Under the pieces are notes generated by a model, which saw nothing but the letters and a program-made list of their open reading frames with translations, was not told the origin of the DNA and did no database searches. From Saposhnikovia divaricata (Eukaryota; Streptophyta; Magnoliopsida; Apiales; Apiaceae), in contig CM071595.1 of assembly GCA_036435485.1 (NCBI GenBank), positions 102,850,580 through 102,914,579 on the forward strand: a stretch of DNA of 64,000 nucleotides, in the 5' to 3' direction. The number at the start of each line of letters is the position of its first letter. Within the stretch, counting starts at the first letter, position 1. The position numbers and the translations under genes are program-made. Positions 1 through 10,317 of the stretch are shown here, piece by piece.

Positions 1-1370
1 AAATATTTCAGGTTGACTTTTTAACCAACTTTTGCTAGCAAAGAGATATATTGGTACTTGAGACACAGCGGTTGATCACGCTGTGGGGTATCGTGAATGC
101 GAATAATTATTTCGGCACTAAGGTTGCCAGGGTTGAGAACGATAACCCATTTTACGCTAGCAAAGAGAAAAATTTGGTGGTACCACATCATAGCCCTGAT
201 CAGGTTGGGTGGGGTATCACAGGAGGACGGTACCTTGAGACATGGTAGTTGATCGCACCGTGGAGGATACCGAGTGGTCGAAGACCAGTGATCTTTTCTT
301 AAATTCTGAGATACCAAATAAGTTGATGATTTTCTTGAAACTCTTGAAATTGTTGAGAAGTTCGTTTCTGATGATATTGTGGTTGAGATGATTTAAATTC
401 CTTGAGTTACGAGAGATTTTGAAAGAAGTTTTCTATATTCTCACAAATTTTGAGAAGTTGCCTATACGGCTTTCGTGATTGAAGATTTTATGAGTCTCCT
501 TTCCATTCTAGCATTATCTTTCATTATCGTCGAAAAAAAAAAATTGTAAAATTTGGGATAGTGAACTTGCCAAACATTCTATGTGCTCACCCTTGTTTAT
601 CTTTATAATGTTTCCAACAGTGAAATGTGAGAACAATGAGTCTTTCGAATAGAGGAAAGAAGAATGTTGTTTTAGCTGTGATTGTATAATAAAGCCTTAC
701 GTGAACGGATGTGTGATGACTAAGAAAGTTTCGAGGAATTAAAGGAAATACTATTATGAGTCAAGGTGACGTGCTCACTTGAGATGCTTTAGGCTAAAAC
801 TGAATAGAACTTCACGCGGTTGAGGATGTCTATTGTGGGATCTTTAGAGATTATTACGAGTTGGCGTCAATGTAAGGTATTGATAACTTAGGTCGTGCAG
901 AAGAAGAGTTTAGATCGGATGACGAGTGTTGTAATGCTATTAGGTATCCCGACATATCGCGCGAGTAGGGGTTAGATTCATCCGAAGATTTGGCTATGGA
1001 CGAACCAGCTGATTCGGAGCCGCATGAGCTAACTGGGCAACCGAAGCTACTAATTAGGGAGACGCCACCTAGATATCCGCATGTACCTTCTAGAAGTTTA
1101 TTCTACGATTTTAATTATGTAGCGAGCATTATAGAGAGTACAAAAAGGCTGCAAACAAGATGCGAAATACGATTACTGGCACGTGTTGGGAGTAAGATCG
1201 TTTTAGGAGATTTAACCTTCATTTTGTTCTTATTTGTTTTACTGGCACCATATTTTATTTGACGAACAATTATACTTCAATTGAAGATGATCTTTGCACA
1301 TACGATTCGTTTTGTTATAAACCCTTCTGATTCCTAAAGTTATCAGTGATTAAGAGAAGTAAAGACAGAC

Positions 1371-1712
1371 ATGTTGATTGTTTTTAGGGTCCAATATACC
1401 TTCACGTCGACAGAGAATGGGTTGATCAAGTTTGAGGAATTGATGTTAAAACAGAGACTATTTTTTTATGAGATTACGCATTTTCTACAAATTAGTGATA
1501 AGTACTCCGTTGAAAGATTGGTTAAGATATACCTAAAGGAAATTATGGTTCGGCATAAAATGCCTGTTTCAATTATATATGATAGAGATGGTCGTTTTAC
1601 TTCTCGATTTTGGAAAAGTTTTCAGGAAGGTCTTGGCAAGAGATTAAATCTAAGCATTGCATATCGTCCACGATATGTTTCATGTTTCGGCGTTAGGAGA
1701 GTATCATTCTGA
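1371..1712 (+). pseudogene. Integrase fragment of a gypsy pol gene
   Basis: The 113-codon frame carries a recognisable piece of a chromovirus-type integrase core: a region like VERLVKIYLKEI, then a stretch around DRDGRFTSRFWKSF that matches the second catalytic Asp region (family form SDRDPRFTSRFW). The upstream zinc finger and first Asp are absent, and the frame degenerates before the third acidic residue, so it cannot be an active enzyme. The minus-strand copy at 24786-34428 lacks this piece: there, sequence matching positions near 1373 joins directly to sequence matching positions near 1729. Copy 1 is therefore less deleted than copy 2 at this point. Confidence 0.8.
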
Positions 1713-1740
1713 TTTCAGACTGGTTAGAACCTACGAACCA

Positions 1741-1929
1741 GTGGAAATCCCTCTTGATTTGACATACGAAGAAAAGCCAGCCTAGATCCTAGATCACACA
1801 GTGCAAGAGTTAAGAACTAAGAAAGTAAATTTAGTGCAAGTACTTTGGAGAAATCACCAAGTTGAGGAAGCCACGTGGGAATTAGAAAGTGAAATGCGGA
1901 ATTTATATCCTGATTTGTTTAGTGCGTAA
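1741..1929 (+). pseudogene. Chromodomain-like C-terminus of gypsy pol, broken
   Basis: Reading LTYEEKPA, then one in-frame TAG (1783-1785), then ILDHTVQELRTKKVNLVQV and a WRNHQVEEATWELE stretch, this is the C-terminal chromodomain module of chromovirus polyproteins. In intact relatives it helps direct integration to marked chromatin. The stop codon and the missing upstream pol show it is dead. A normal-looking stop TAA follows at the polyprotein end, about 40 bp before the LTR. The intact-frame counterpart is at 28155-28382 on the minus strand. Confidence 0.85.
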
Positions 1930-1954
1930 TTTTGATTCCGAGGACGGAATCCTA

Positions 1955-1968
1955 TAAGGGGGGAAGAC
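1955..1968 (+). other. Polypurine tract of gypsy copy 1
   Basis: A purine run (AAGGGGGGAAGA) ends immediately before the TG of the 3' LTR at 1969. This is the expected plus-strand primer for reverse transcription. The same tract is seen in reverse complement at 28116-28131. Confidence 0.8.
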
Positions 1969-2274
1969 TGTAATAACCGCGAATTTTTGAATAATTTTTC
2001 TTACGTGTTATTTGAATTTTATTTAAGAGCGATGCACTAGTATATTTTAATTAGCGAGTTTTTGTAAAATCTTAATATTTTATATATTCGTTTGGGAGTA
2101 AATATTATATTATAATTATTTATTTATATTTATTTGGTATTTACTAAAATCAGGAAAATTTAGGAAAATAGGATTTTAAATTTTTATTCGGTTGATATTA
2201 TTTATTTAATGTCCAAAATTTATTTTTGAGAACGAAATTAAAATCGCGTTTTATTTGGCCATCGGGGGGAAAAC

Positions 2275-2604
2275 TGTTGAGTATACAACAACGAAAGCAA
2301 AACCCAAAGCGAATAAACAAGAACAAGAAAATAACGACAATCACACAAGACAAAGATTTACGTGGTTCGGAAATTCCTACTCCACAAGCCGCACTAATTT
2401 TGTATTGATCTCTCACAATTGTGTTGTGTTGTGTTATGTTACAATTACATGAGTATTTATAAGAGAAGAAACTGGGTCAACCAATCAGAGTCTAATTCTG
2501 AAATTCCTAACTCTAATCCTAACTCTAATTAGAGTCCAATTCAGGAATTCCTAACTCAAGTCAGAATCCGATTCTTAAACCTGATAGACTCCACAAACCC
2601 AACA
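2275..2604 (-). repeat. 3' LTR of the copia element
   Basis: 330 bp, TGTTGAG...CCAACA on the plus strand, identical by eye to 6638-6967. It is preceded, in the element's direction, by the polypurine tract at 2605-2620. Confidence 0.95.
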
Positions 2605-2620
2605 ATCTCCCACTTGGAGT
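2605..2620 (-). other. Polypurine tract of the copia element
   Basis: On the minus strand this reads ACTCCAAGTGGGAGAT, directly before the 3' LTR. The GTGGGAGAT form is typical of plant copia elements. Confidence 0.8.
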
Positions 2621-2709
2621 CTAACCACATCTTCACTTCACTCTTGTAAATCTAGTAACAAATAATCCCTCGATCAATAACTCTAACTAGTGCAGCGCCT
2701 TCTCATCAA

Positions 2710-5700
2710 TCAGTTCTGAAGGCCAGTTGAAGCTATGCAAAGCTTCAACTTTTCATTAGTAACCACCTTAGTCAACATATCTGCAGGATTCTTTGAACCA
2801 AGGATTTTCTTCAAGGACAAAGTACCATTGCTAATCAACTCTCTTGTAAAGTGATATCTCAGCTGAATATGCTTCGTCCTAGCATGAAACACAGGATTCT
2901 TCGCAAGATGAATAGCACTCTGACTGTCGCTATACAAAGCACTGTCCGCCTGTTTCTTGCCCAACTCCTCAAGAAAATTCTTCAACCAAATCATCTCCTT
3001 GCTAGCTTCAGAGATAGCCATATATTCTGCTTCTGTGGTTGAAAGAGCAACACTCTTTTGAAGTCGAGACATCCAACTAATTGCTGTGCCACCCAACGTG
3101 AAAATATATCCCGTAGTACTTTTTCTTGTATCCAAACATCCACCCAAATCTGCATCAGAGAACCCTTCCAAGATAACATCTTTCTTGCTGAAACATAATG
3201 CAACCTTGGATGTGCCTTTCAAGTAGCGCAACAACCACTTGACTGCTTCCCAATGCTCTCTTCCTGGATTAGACATGAACCTGCTAACAACTCCCACTGC
3301 ATGAGCAATATCTGGCCTTGTACACACCATAGCATACATCAAACTGCCAACTGCAGATGCATACGGAACTTTAGCCATTTCTTTCTTGCCTTCATCCGTT
3401 TTAGGTGACTGCTTTTTCGTGAGATTAAAGTGAGTCGCCAACGGTGTACTTCTGGTCTTCGCATCCTGGACACTGAATTTCTGCAACAATTTCTCAATAT
3501 ACTTCTCTTGAGATAATTTCAAAGTACCTTCAGATCTATCCCTTATGATGCTCATACCAAGTATCTGTTTTGCTGCACCCATATCTTTCATCTCAAACTC
3601 CTCAGACATCTGTCTCTTTAACCTGTTGATTTCCCTCATGTTTGATCCTGCTATCAACATGTCATCAACATACAACAACAATATGATATAAGATGAATCA
3701 AATTGTTTAAAATAACAACAATGATCCATAGCACTCCTAGTGTACCCATTCTTCATCATAAAGCTATCAAACTTCAAGTACCATTGTCTTGGCGCTTGCT
3801 TCAAACCATACAAGCTTTTTATAAGCTTACAAACAAGGTTTTCTTTCCCAGCTACCTGAAATCCTTCTGGCTGTACCATGTAGATGTCTTCCTCAAGATC
3901 ACCATGTAAGAACGCGGTCTTAACATCTAGTTGCTCTAGATGTAACTCCTCTGCAGCCACAATACTTAGCACAATTCTAACAGTAGTCATCTTAACAACC
4001 GGAGAAAATATATCAGTATAGTCAATACCCTTTTTCTGTTGATAACCCTTGACTACTAACCTCGCCTTGTATCTCTTGCTGCCATCAGGTTCTTCTTTGA
4101 TCCGGAACACCCACTTATTCTGTAAAGCCTTCTTTCCTGCTGGTAACTCTGTTAAAGACCAAGTCTCATTCTTCTCAAGAGAACTCATCTCTTCTTCCAT
4201 GGCTGATTTCCACTGAACTGAATCATCCACCTGAACTGCCTCTGAATAACACTGAGGCTCTCCATCCTCAGTCAATAACATATAATATGCTGAAGGAGAA
4301 AATCTTTGTGGTGGCCTCACAATTCTGCTAGATCTTCTTACCTCAGCCTGTGGAGTAACTGGAACCGTGTCATTACCATTCCCCAAACTCCCACTATTTC
4401 TTGCAAGATCTTCTTCTGTAATCTCTTCAAGCACTGCTTTCTCTTTCTCATGTTGTTCCTTTGCAAACTCAGAATCGACTGCAAGCTTATCCTTGTACAC
4501 TGCACTTTCGTTAAAAGTAACATCTCTACTTCTAACGACCTTCTTCGTTAGTTCATCCCAGAAACGGTAACCCATATCATCTGAGCCATAACCAATGAAG
4601 ATACACTTCTTTGCTTTTGGATCAAGCTTGTCCCTGTCAGAATCTTTAACACGCACATAAGAAACACAACCAAAAACTCGCAAGTGTGAAAGATTTACCT
4701 CCTTTTTCTGCCACTCTTCTTCAGGAATCTTGAACCCCAAAGGAACTGAAGGTCCTCTGTTTATGAGATACGCTGCTGTGCTAACTGCATCTGCCCAAAA
4801 AGTCTTTGGCAACCCTGCATGCAATCTCATACTCTTGGCCCTCTCATTCAAGGTTCTATTCATGCGCTCTGCAACACCATTCTGCTGCGGTGTCTCTGGA
4901 ATTGTTTTGATCATTCTAATTCCATATTCTGCGCAATAGCTTTTAAACTCATCACTACTGTACTCACCACCATTATCTGACATCAAACTCTTAACCTTCA
5001 AACCGGTCTGATTTTCAACTTCGGTCTTCCACTTCTTGAAAGTAGCAAACACATCTGATTTATTCTTCAAGAAATAAACCCATACCTTTCTAGTGGAATC
5101 GTCAATGAAAGTGACATAGTAGCGAGATCCTCCCAACGACGCAACTGCTGTTGGACCATATACATCTGTATGAACTAGCTCTAACCTCTCAGCCTTGGGT
5201 GTCCTCCCTGATTTTGCAAAAGTAACTCGTTTCTGCTTTCCAAGAACACATGGCTCACAGAACCCAACTTCCACATTCTTCAGCTCTGGAATCTTACCCT
5301 TCGAAGTTAATAGCTTCATACCTTTTTCACTCATATGACCAAGTCTTTGGTGCCACAAAGTTGAAGACCCAATCTCATCAGCAACTGTATTTGCTTCATA
5401 GCTAGATTGTTCAACTATGTACAACGTCCCCTTTTTCTCTCCACGAGCAACAACTAGATTCCCCTTTATAACCTTCCACTGTCCGTCTCCGAAAGTAACT
5501 CGATACCCTTCCTTATCTAACTGACCCACAGATATCAACATCTTCTTCAGTCCAGGAATGTACCTTACATCTTTCAACGTCCAGCTAGTCCCCAAAGAGG
5601 TCTTGAGAATAATATCTCCCATGCCCGTAATATCCAGAGTCTCATCATCAGCAAGACGGACTTTACCAAAATTTCCAAGTCTGAAATTTAACATCAAATC

Positions 5701-6606
5701 CTTGCAAGGGGTAGCATGGAATGATGCACCAGAATCCATAACCCATGATTCAACCGAACATTCAACACAACAAATCAAAGCATCGTCACTCACCACCTCT
5801 TCAACTACATTAGCTGAATTATCCTCTTTCTTCTTTCCTTTAGGAGCTGCGGGAGCCGTACATTGATTTCTGAAGTGACCTTTCTTCTGACAATTCCAAC
5901 AAACAATCTCCTTGCGATCTTTGGATTGTCCTCTCTTCTGTGACTTCGATCTGCTACGCCCCTGATTCTGCCCCCTATCGGACTTTCTGCCTCTACTCTC
6001 AGTACTCAACAAGGAACCTGACGACTCTCCTGAGTTTCTCCTACGAATATCTTCTCCAAGAATCGCATCTCGAACTCCATCAAAAGTCATCTTACTGCTC
6101 CCAGATGAATTACAAATAGCAGTGACAAATCCTGACCAACTGTCAGGTAACGAGGATACCAACAATAAGGCTTGTACTTCATCATCGAATTTAATATCCA
6201 CTGATGTCAATCTTGATAGGATAGAGTTAAATTCGTTTACATGATCAGCAACACAATCACCTTCATTCAATTTTGTGGCAAACAACAAGCGACACAAATA
6301 TACCTTATTCGAAGCAGACGGCTTCTCATACATATTTGATAACGCCTTGATCAATCCATAAGTTGTCGTTTCCTTGACGATATTGTAAGCAACGTTCTTC
6401 GCCAAAGTCAACCTGACAACACCCAGAGCCTGCCTATCCAATAGATTCCAATCTTTGACATCCATCTTTTCTGGCTTCTTCTCCTCTAGCGGTTCGTGTA
6501 GTTTTTTCTGATACAAATAATCTTCAATTTGCATCTTCCAAAACCCAAAATCTTTGCCATCAAATTTGTCGATCTTTACTTTCCCTTCTTCTGCCATCGC
6601 TCCCAC
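2710..6606 (-). CDS. Copia gag-pol polyprotein, intact (1298 aa)
   Basis: One open frame encodes all proteins of a Tnt1/Tork-like copia element. Order by residue: gag capsid region about 1-230; zinc knuckle C-x2-C-x4-H-x4-C at 236-249 (CWNCQKKGHFRNQC); aspartic protease DSG at 291-293; integrase HHCC finger H419, H424, C450, C453; integrase catalytic D481, D544, E580, with D-35-E spacing; reverse transcriptase with YVDD at 979-982; RNase H with D1151, E1194, D1227 and a late Asp near 1276. No stop, frameshift or missing catalytic residue was found. The length is usual for the family. The chosen ATG (6606) is the first in frame; a second Met three codons later is also possible. The product would form cytoplasmic particles, copy its RNA and integrate the DNA in the nucleus. 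The 2710 end lies about 90 bp before the polypurine tract. Confidence 0.97.
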   Translation of the reverse strand: MGAMAEEGKVKIDKFDGKDFGFWKMQIEDYLYQKKLHEPLEEKKPEKMDVKDWNLLDRQALGVVRLTLAKNVAYNIVKETTTYGLIKALSNMYEKPSASNKVYLCRLLFATKLNEGDCVADHVNEFNSILSRLTSVDIKFDDEVQALLLVSSLPDSWSGFVTAICNSSGSSKMTFDGVRDAILGEDIRRRNSGESSGSLLSTESRGRKSDRGQNQGRSRSKSQKRGQSKDRKEIVCWNCQKKGHFRNQCTAPAAPKGKKKEDNSANVVEEVVSDDALICCVECSVESWVMDSGASFHATPCKDLMLNFRLGNFGKVRLADDETLDITGMGDIILKTSLGTSWTLKDVRYIPGLKKMLISVGQLDKEGYRVTFGDGQWKVIKGNLVVARGEKKGTLYIVEQSSYEANTVADEIGSSTLWHQRLGHMSEKGMKLLTSKGKIPELKNVEVGFCEPCVLGKQKRVTFAKSGRTPKAERLELVHTDVYGPTAVASLGGSRYYVTFIDDSTRKVWVYFLKNKSDVFATFKKWKTEVENQTGLKVKSLMSDNGGEYSSDEFKSYCAEYGIRMIKTIPETPQQNGVAERMNRTLNERAKSMRLHAGLPKTFWADAVSTAAYLINRGPSVPLGFKIPEEEWQKKEVNLSHLRVFGCVSYVRVKDSDRDKLDPKAKKCIFIGYGSDDMGYRFWDELTKKVVRSRDVTFNESAVYKDKLAVDSEFAKEQHEKEKAVLEEITEEDLARNSGSLGNGNDTVPVTPQAEVRRSSRIVRPPQRFSPSAYYMLLTEDGEPQCYSEAVQVDDSVQWKSAMEEEMSSLEKNETWSLTELPAGKKALQNKWVFRIKEEPDGSKRYKARLVVKGYQQKKGIDYTDIFSPVVKMTTVRIVLSIVAAEELHLEQLDVKTAFLHGDLEEDIYMVQPEGFQVAGKENLVCKLIKSLYGLKQAPRQWYLKFDSFMMKNGYTRSAMDHCCYFKQFDSSYIILLLYVDDMLIAGSNMREINRLKRQMSEEFEMKDMGAAKQILGMSIIRDRSEGTLKLSQEKYIEKLLQKFSVQDAKTRSTPLATHFNLTKKQSPKTDEGKKEMAKVPYASAVGSLMYAMVCTRPDIAHAVGVVSRFMSNPGREHWEAVKWLLRYLKGTSKVALCFSKKDVILEGFSDADLGGCLDTRKSTTGYIFTLGGTAISWMSRLQKSVALSTTEAEYMAISEASKEMIWLKNFLEELGKKQADSALYSDSQSAIHLAKNPVFHARTKHIQLRYHFTRELISNGTLSLKKILGSKNPADMLTKVVTNEKLKLCIASTGLQN

Positions 6607-6621
6607 TCGCCTGAAAACCTA

Positions 6622-6635
6622 GGCTCTTGATACCA
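6622..6635 (-). other. Primer binding site of the copia element
   Basis: On the minus strand it reads TGGTATCAAGAGCC, beginning 2 bp after the 5' LTR. It matches the 3' end of initiator tRNA-Met apart from one extra A, a form common in plant copia elements. Confidence 0.85.
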
Positions 6636-6637
6636 GT

Positions 6638-6967
6638 TGTTGAGTATACAACAACGAAAGCAAAACCCAAAGCGAATAAACAAGAACAAGAAAATAACGA
6701 CAATCACACAAGACAAAGATTTACGTGGTTCGGAAATTCCTACTCCACAAGCCGCACTAATTTTGTATTGATCTCTCACAATTGTGTTGTGTTGTGTTAT
6801 GTTACAATTACATGAGTATTTATAAGAGAAGAAACTGGGTCAACCAATCAGAGTCTAATTCTGAAATTCCTAACTCTAATCCTAACTCTAATTAGAGTCC
6901 AATTCAGGAATTCCTAACTCAAGTCAGAATCCGATTCTTAAACCTGATAGACTCCACAAACCCAACA
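6638..6967 (-). repeat. 5' LTR of the copia element, with TATA box
   Basis: This 330-bp promoter LTR is identical by eye to 2275-2604. On the minus strand a TATA-like CTTATAAATACTC lies over 6818-6824, a plausible core promoter for the genomic RNA. The small open frames across each LTR are a by-product and not separate genes. Confidence 0.9.
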
Positions 6968-7565
6968 AAAACGAGATTATTATTACGGTTTCGACTAATC
7001 GGGTCGTCAAACACGAGAAAGAGATAAAGAGACAGCATTTTTCAATCACAGAAAACGAGTTTTATGAACCGTTTTTTTTTCAGAACACGAGTATTCTTTT
7101 ACAAACACGAAACATTCCAGCACGTTCTTTTTGTTTAGTCCCCATGTTTTGTCCCCTTTTAACCATATAGACAGAAAACCCGGTCATTTTTTATTTAGAA
7201 AAACGAAACCAAACAGGGCATTTTTTTTTGGGGCAAAAACAGAAAACACAAAACAGGCTATATTTTTTTCTTACTTCCTTCTCTCTGCAAACAGAGTAGT
7301 CCACATGTAGTTTAGTTTTTTTTCTCTGTAAAACTTTTTTTTTGTTTCTTTTCCCCTTTTCTTTTCCGATTTCCTCCCTTGGTTTTCCGATTGGTGTTGT
7401 TTTGTTTTGGCTGTGTTTGAATCGGTTTGAGGGGAGGGGTGAATTGTTGGACTTGTTTTGTGGGCGTTGAGTTGTTGCCGAAAGGAAAGGAGGGAGGTGT
7501 TGTGGTGTTGTTGGAGACGACGAGAGGGATGAGAGGAGAGTGTGTTGGGTCGTTGTTGTGGTTGT

Positions 7566-7991
7566 TTAGAGAGAGATGCTGAGTAAGTGGGGGTTCGACT
7601 TGTTCGAGAGAGAGGCGACGCGAGAGATTGTTGCAGAGACGGTGGGGAGAGACATTGAGTGTGGTTGTTTTAGGTGTGGTTCGTGTGGGTTGAAACCGGA
7701 GTGGAGGTACGGCAGAGAGAGCAGGGAGATAGAGGTGGAGAGAAGAGGGAGTGAAGGGCGAGAGATGGAAAGGAAAGACAGAGAGATTGAGAGGTGGAGA
7801 TTTGTGTGGTGATAGTTGTGTGTAATCGGAGAAAAGGGGGGGATAGACTGTGATTGTTTGAGTGAGAGAGAGTGATGGAGTCGAGAGTTTGAGGGAGAAA
7901 GAGCAGGAGAGAGGGATTGAGGGGGAGAGAGAGAGAGGCAGCAGGGGGGAGAGAGATTTTTCCGGCGACGGTGGTGGCGCGTGGGGCCCAC
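7566..7991 (+). promoter_or_regulatory. GA-rich tract ending in a palindromic TCP-type site (gypsy LTR)
   Basis: About 400 bp of the LTR is dominated by GAGAGA and GGAGAGA runs, followed at 7981-7991 by GTGGGGCCCAC, which fits the class I TCP consensus GTGGGNCCCAC. The same arrangement recurs in the related LTRs in this window. A promoter role is inferred and not shown. Long open frames here on both strands arise from low-complexity sequence. Confidence 0.5.
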
Positions 7992-8029
7992 GCGCCGTCG
8001 CATAAACTAGTTCATGTGTCTGTTTTAAA

Positions 8030-8031
<2 letters not shown>

Positions 8032-8078
<47 letters not shown>
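8032..8078. repeat. AT dinucleotide microsatellite
   Basis: A nearly pure (AT)n run inside the gypsy LTR. A similar run is at about 33079-33130 in the 5' LTR of the second copy, and a shorter one is near 26778-26797. Confidence 0.9.
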
Positions 8079-8081
<3 letters not shown>

Positions 8082-10317
8082 AGAAAATAAAGAGATAATA
8101 ATAAAATTTTGAGTTGATTGAAATTACTTGGATTTAATTTGGGAATTTTGATATTTTTAAAATGGTGAGAAATAAAATAGGAGGGATTTATAATAAAAAT
8201 TAGAATTTAGTGTAAAATGAGCTATTTTATTTTGAGAATAAAACCGGACCTATTTAAATGAAATTTGAAACTTAGAGAAAACTATGGGAATTTTATAAGT
8301 GTTAATTTAAATGTGATTTGAGTGAATAAATAATTAGCAATTATTTAAGTCTTAATTAGAGGCTTAATGATTCGATAATAAAAAGGAGTTATAAAATTGA
8401 TATATTATTAAAATTGTGAGAATAAAAAGAGTTTAATAAAATGGTAAAATTGAGTAATTAATTAAATAAGAATATTTTGTGAATATTTGTGACATAATTA
8501 GAGATTTAATTATTTATTAATAAAAGAGGGAAACATTTGTGAATAAATAGAGTTAAATATAATTTTAATTTCATAAAACTGATAATTAATATTTCCGGAT
8601 TATTTTGATTAACCGGATCGGACCAGATTAATTTAGAGGCTAAAATCATATTAATATTAAATAATTACGAGATTAAAAATGAAAGAGAAGATAGTTAGTG
8701 AGATTAATATTAATAATGGATTTAAATTGGATAAAAATGGATGGTGGAATTATTTTGTTTTGAGTATAAATAGAGGCTAATATTATTAAACTAATGAAGT
8801 TTAGAGAAGTGTAGAGAATTCATAAGAGCCAAATTTAAAGTAGAAGTGCTATTTGAATAATTTATTTGCTAGCGAATACTTAGAGATAATTAGAGACCTT
8901 TGAATGGAGAGTTGCCGTTATATTCGGTAACCCTATTTTCGTTTTAAGTTGGATTTACGGATATTAAAATATTATATAGATTGGATTCCTGAGTTCGGAG
9001 AAGATTTATTTATCCGGGGATTTTAGTGGAAAGTTTGACTCAGGATTGTCGGCGGATATAAGTGAGGGTTAATTGAGGAAGGATGAAGAGGGATGAAGTA
9101 TTGGTTGTGGTTGTTGGATTCACTGTGAGACGTTTTCCATCGGGAAAACATATATGTTCAGAGGGGACGTCTTCGATTATCTTCTTCCAACAGAGAAATT
9201 GGTGAGTATGGTTAATACGTTCAAGTTGAGTTTATAAGCATTTATAGAAAATATTAGAATTTTCGTCTAGAGACTAAAGTATTGTCTTATGTTTGATATT
9301 GGAATTGACGCGCGAGCTCGATATCGATGGATTAGACTCGTGGCAACCGCGAGAGCGTTGGACCAAATAATGATCAAATTAGAAGATTGTGACGCCATAA
9401 GATAGAAGATGAAAGCAGTATTACTGTGACGTTTCATGATAGCTGAGAATTCGAGGCAAGTGTTCCCTTCACTTCTTGTTCAAGTGAGATTATTCTTAAA
9501 TATGCTTATTATGGTATTATTCCATTTATTGTCGATCTTGTCGACCTTTATTGTCATTCTTGTTTATTAAATTTATACCCCATTTACTGTATCGAACATG
9601 TCGATAACCTTTGAGACTATTATTTCCTTAATGATGGTTCCTTGTTAGGAGTACAACTAAACCAATTGTTTAGGTAGTCGGGATCCCACTAGTAGAGCAC
9701 TGATCTTATCATGTCCGAATACCTTATTTTAATCTATGATGTGTTGATAGATTTTTGATTCAGAATACTTCTCTCATGATTTGAGTTTTGATAGATGATA
9801 TCTGTTTTCATTTACGATGATTTATTATTCCTATTTTACTACACACTTGCTGAGCATTTCTTCCGCTCATACTTGTCTGTTTCGAAACCCTAACTTTTCA
9901 GTAAGGTAGTTTGGCGAGACATATTCGTACAATTCGAAGAGAGAAGAAGCAGACGCTATCTTGAAGAAAACTTGACACGGGATGTCCTGATCCGGAGTAA
10001 GGTCTATTTAATATAGTTAAACTCTAATAATTATTATTATGTATTGTCGGCCTGGTATACTTCTTGTCGAAGTTATACCAGTGATTTATGTTTTGATTTA
10101 AGAGAATGTGGTAAAGCTGAAAGTTGATATTTTATGAAAATTTGGATTCTTGTTTCTAGCACTATAACCTAAAAGATCTTGGATTGTTTGGGTCACAGAG
10201 ATTATATTTCAATTTTCGACAACTACATGGAATAATGTTTTATTAAAGTGGTGATGTTTATTTTGAGGATTCTCAGGTAATGACCAAATCTCCTGACCCG
10301 GATTTGGGGGCGTTACA

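Larger units (their letters stand above)
1..1968 (+). mobile_element. Internal region of a shortened Ty3/gypsy element, copy 1 (5' end outside window)
   Basis: This is the interior of a gypsy retrotransposon on the plus strand, cut by the window edge. The same sequence lies in reverse complement at about 28116-29725, inside the complete element at 24786-34428, which fixes its identity and direction. Only the last part of pol is recognisable: an integrase scrap and the chromodomain-like C-terminus. A purine-rich tract and the TG of the 3' LTR follow directly. The rest of the interior has many stops in all frames and no gag, protease or reverse transcriptase that I can recognise. The element is non-autonomous; movement would need enzymes from a relative. 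Confidence 0.85.
2275..6967 (-). mobile_element. Complete, apparently young Ty1/copia retrotransposon (Tnt1/Tork-like)
   Basis: The 4693-bp element has two 330-bp LTRs (2275-2604 and 6638-6967) that I find identical by eye, TG...CA ends, a TSD AAAAC on each side (2270-2274 and 6968-6972), an initiator-Met-type primer binding site next to the 5' LTR, a polypurine tract next to the 3' LTR, and one uninterrupted 1298-codon gag-pol frame. All parts for autonomous movement appear present. LTRs are identical at insertion and diverge later, so this is probably one of the newest insertions in the window. It lies inside the LTR of the older gypsy copy 1. Confidence 0.97.
1969..10317 (+). mobile_element. 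3' LTR of gypsy copy 1, split by a copia insertion
   Basis: The LTR begins TGTAATAACCGC after the polypurine tract and ends GGGGGCGTTACA. Both ends match, in reverse complement, the LTRs at 24786-28115 and 31099-34428. Removing the copia element and one TSD copy (2275-6972) leaves about 3.65 kb, against 3.33 kb in the other copies. Inside are a GA-rich tract (about 7566-7970), a palindromic GTGGGGCCCAC site (7981-7991) and an AT dinucleotide run (about 8032-8078). The open frames over the GA tract are low complexity and not genes. The right edge abuts Helitron-like DNA. Confidence 0.85.

Noticed and set aside
7566..8003. Open frames across the GA/CT-rich part of the gypsy LTRs (also 15834-16426, 26858-27472, 33170-33617, 48724-49281)
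   Set aside because: They are Ser/Pro/Leu or Arg/Glu/Gly-rich on both strands at once, an artefact of dinucleotide repeats. The recurring MGPT start comes from the GGGCCCAC site itself.
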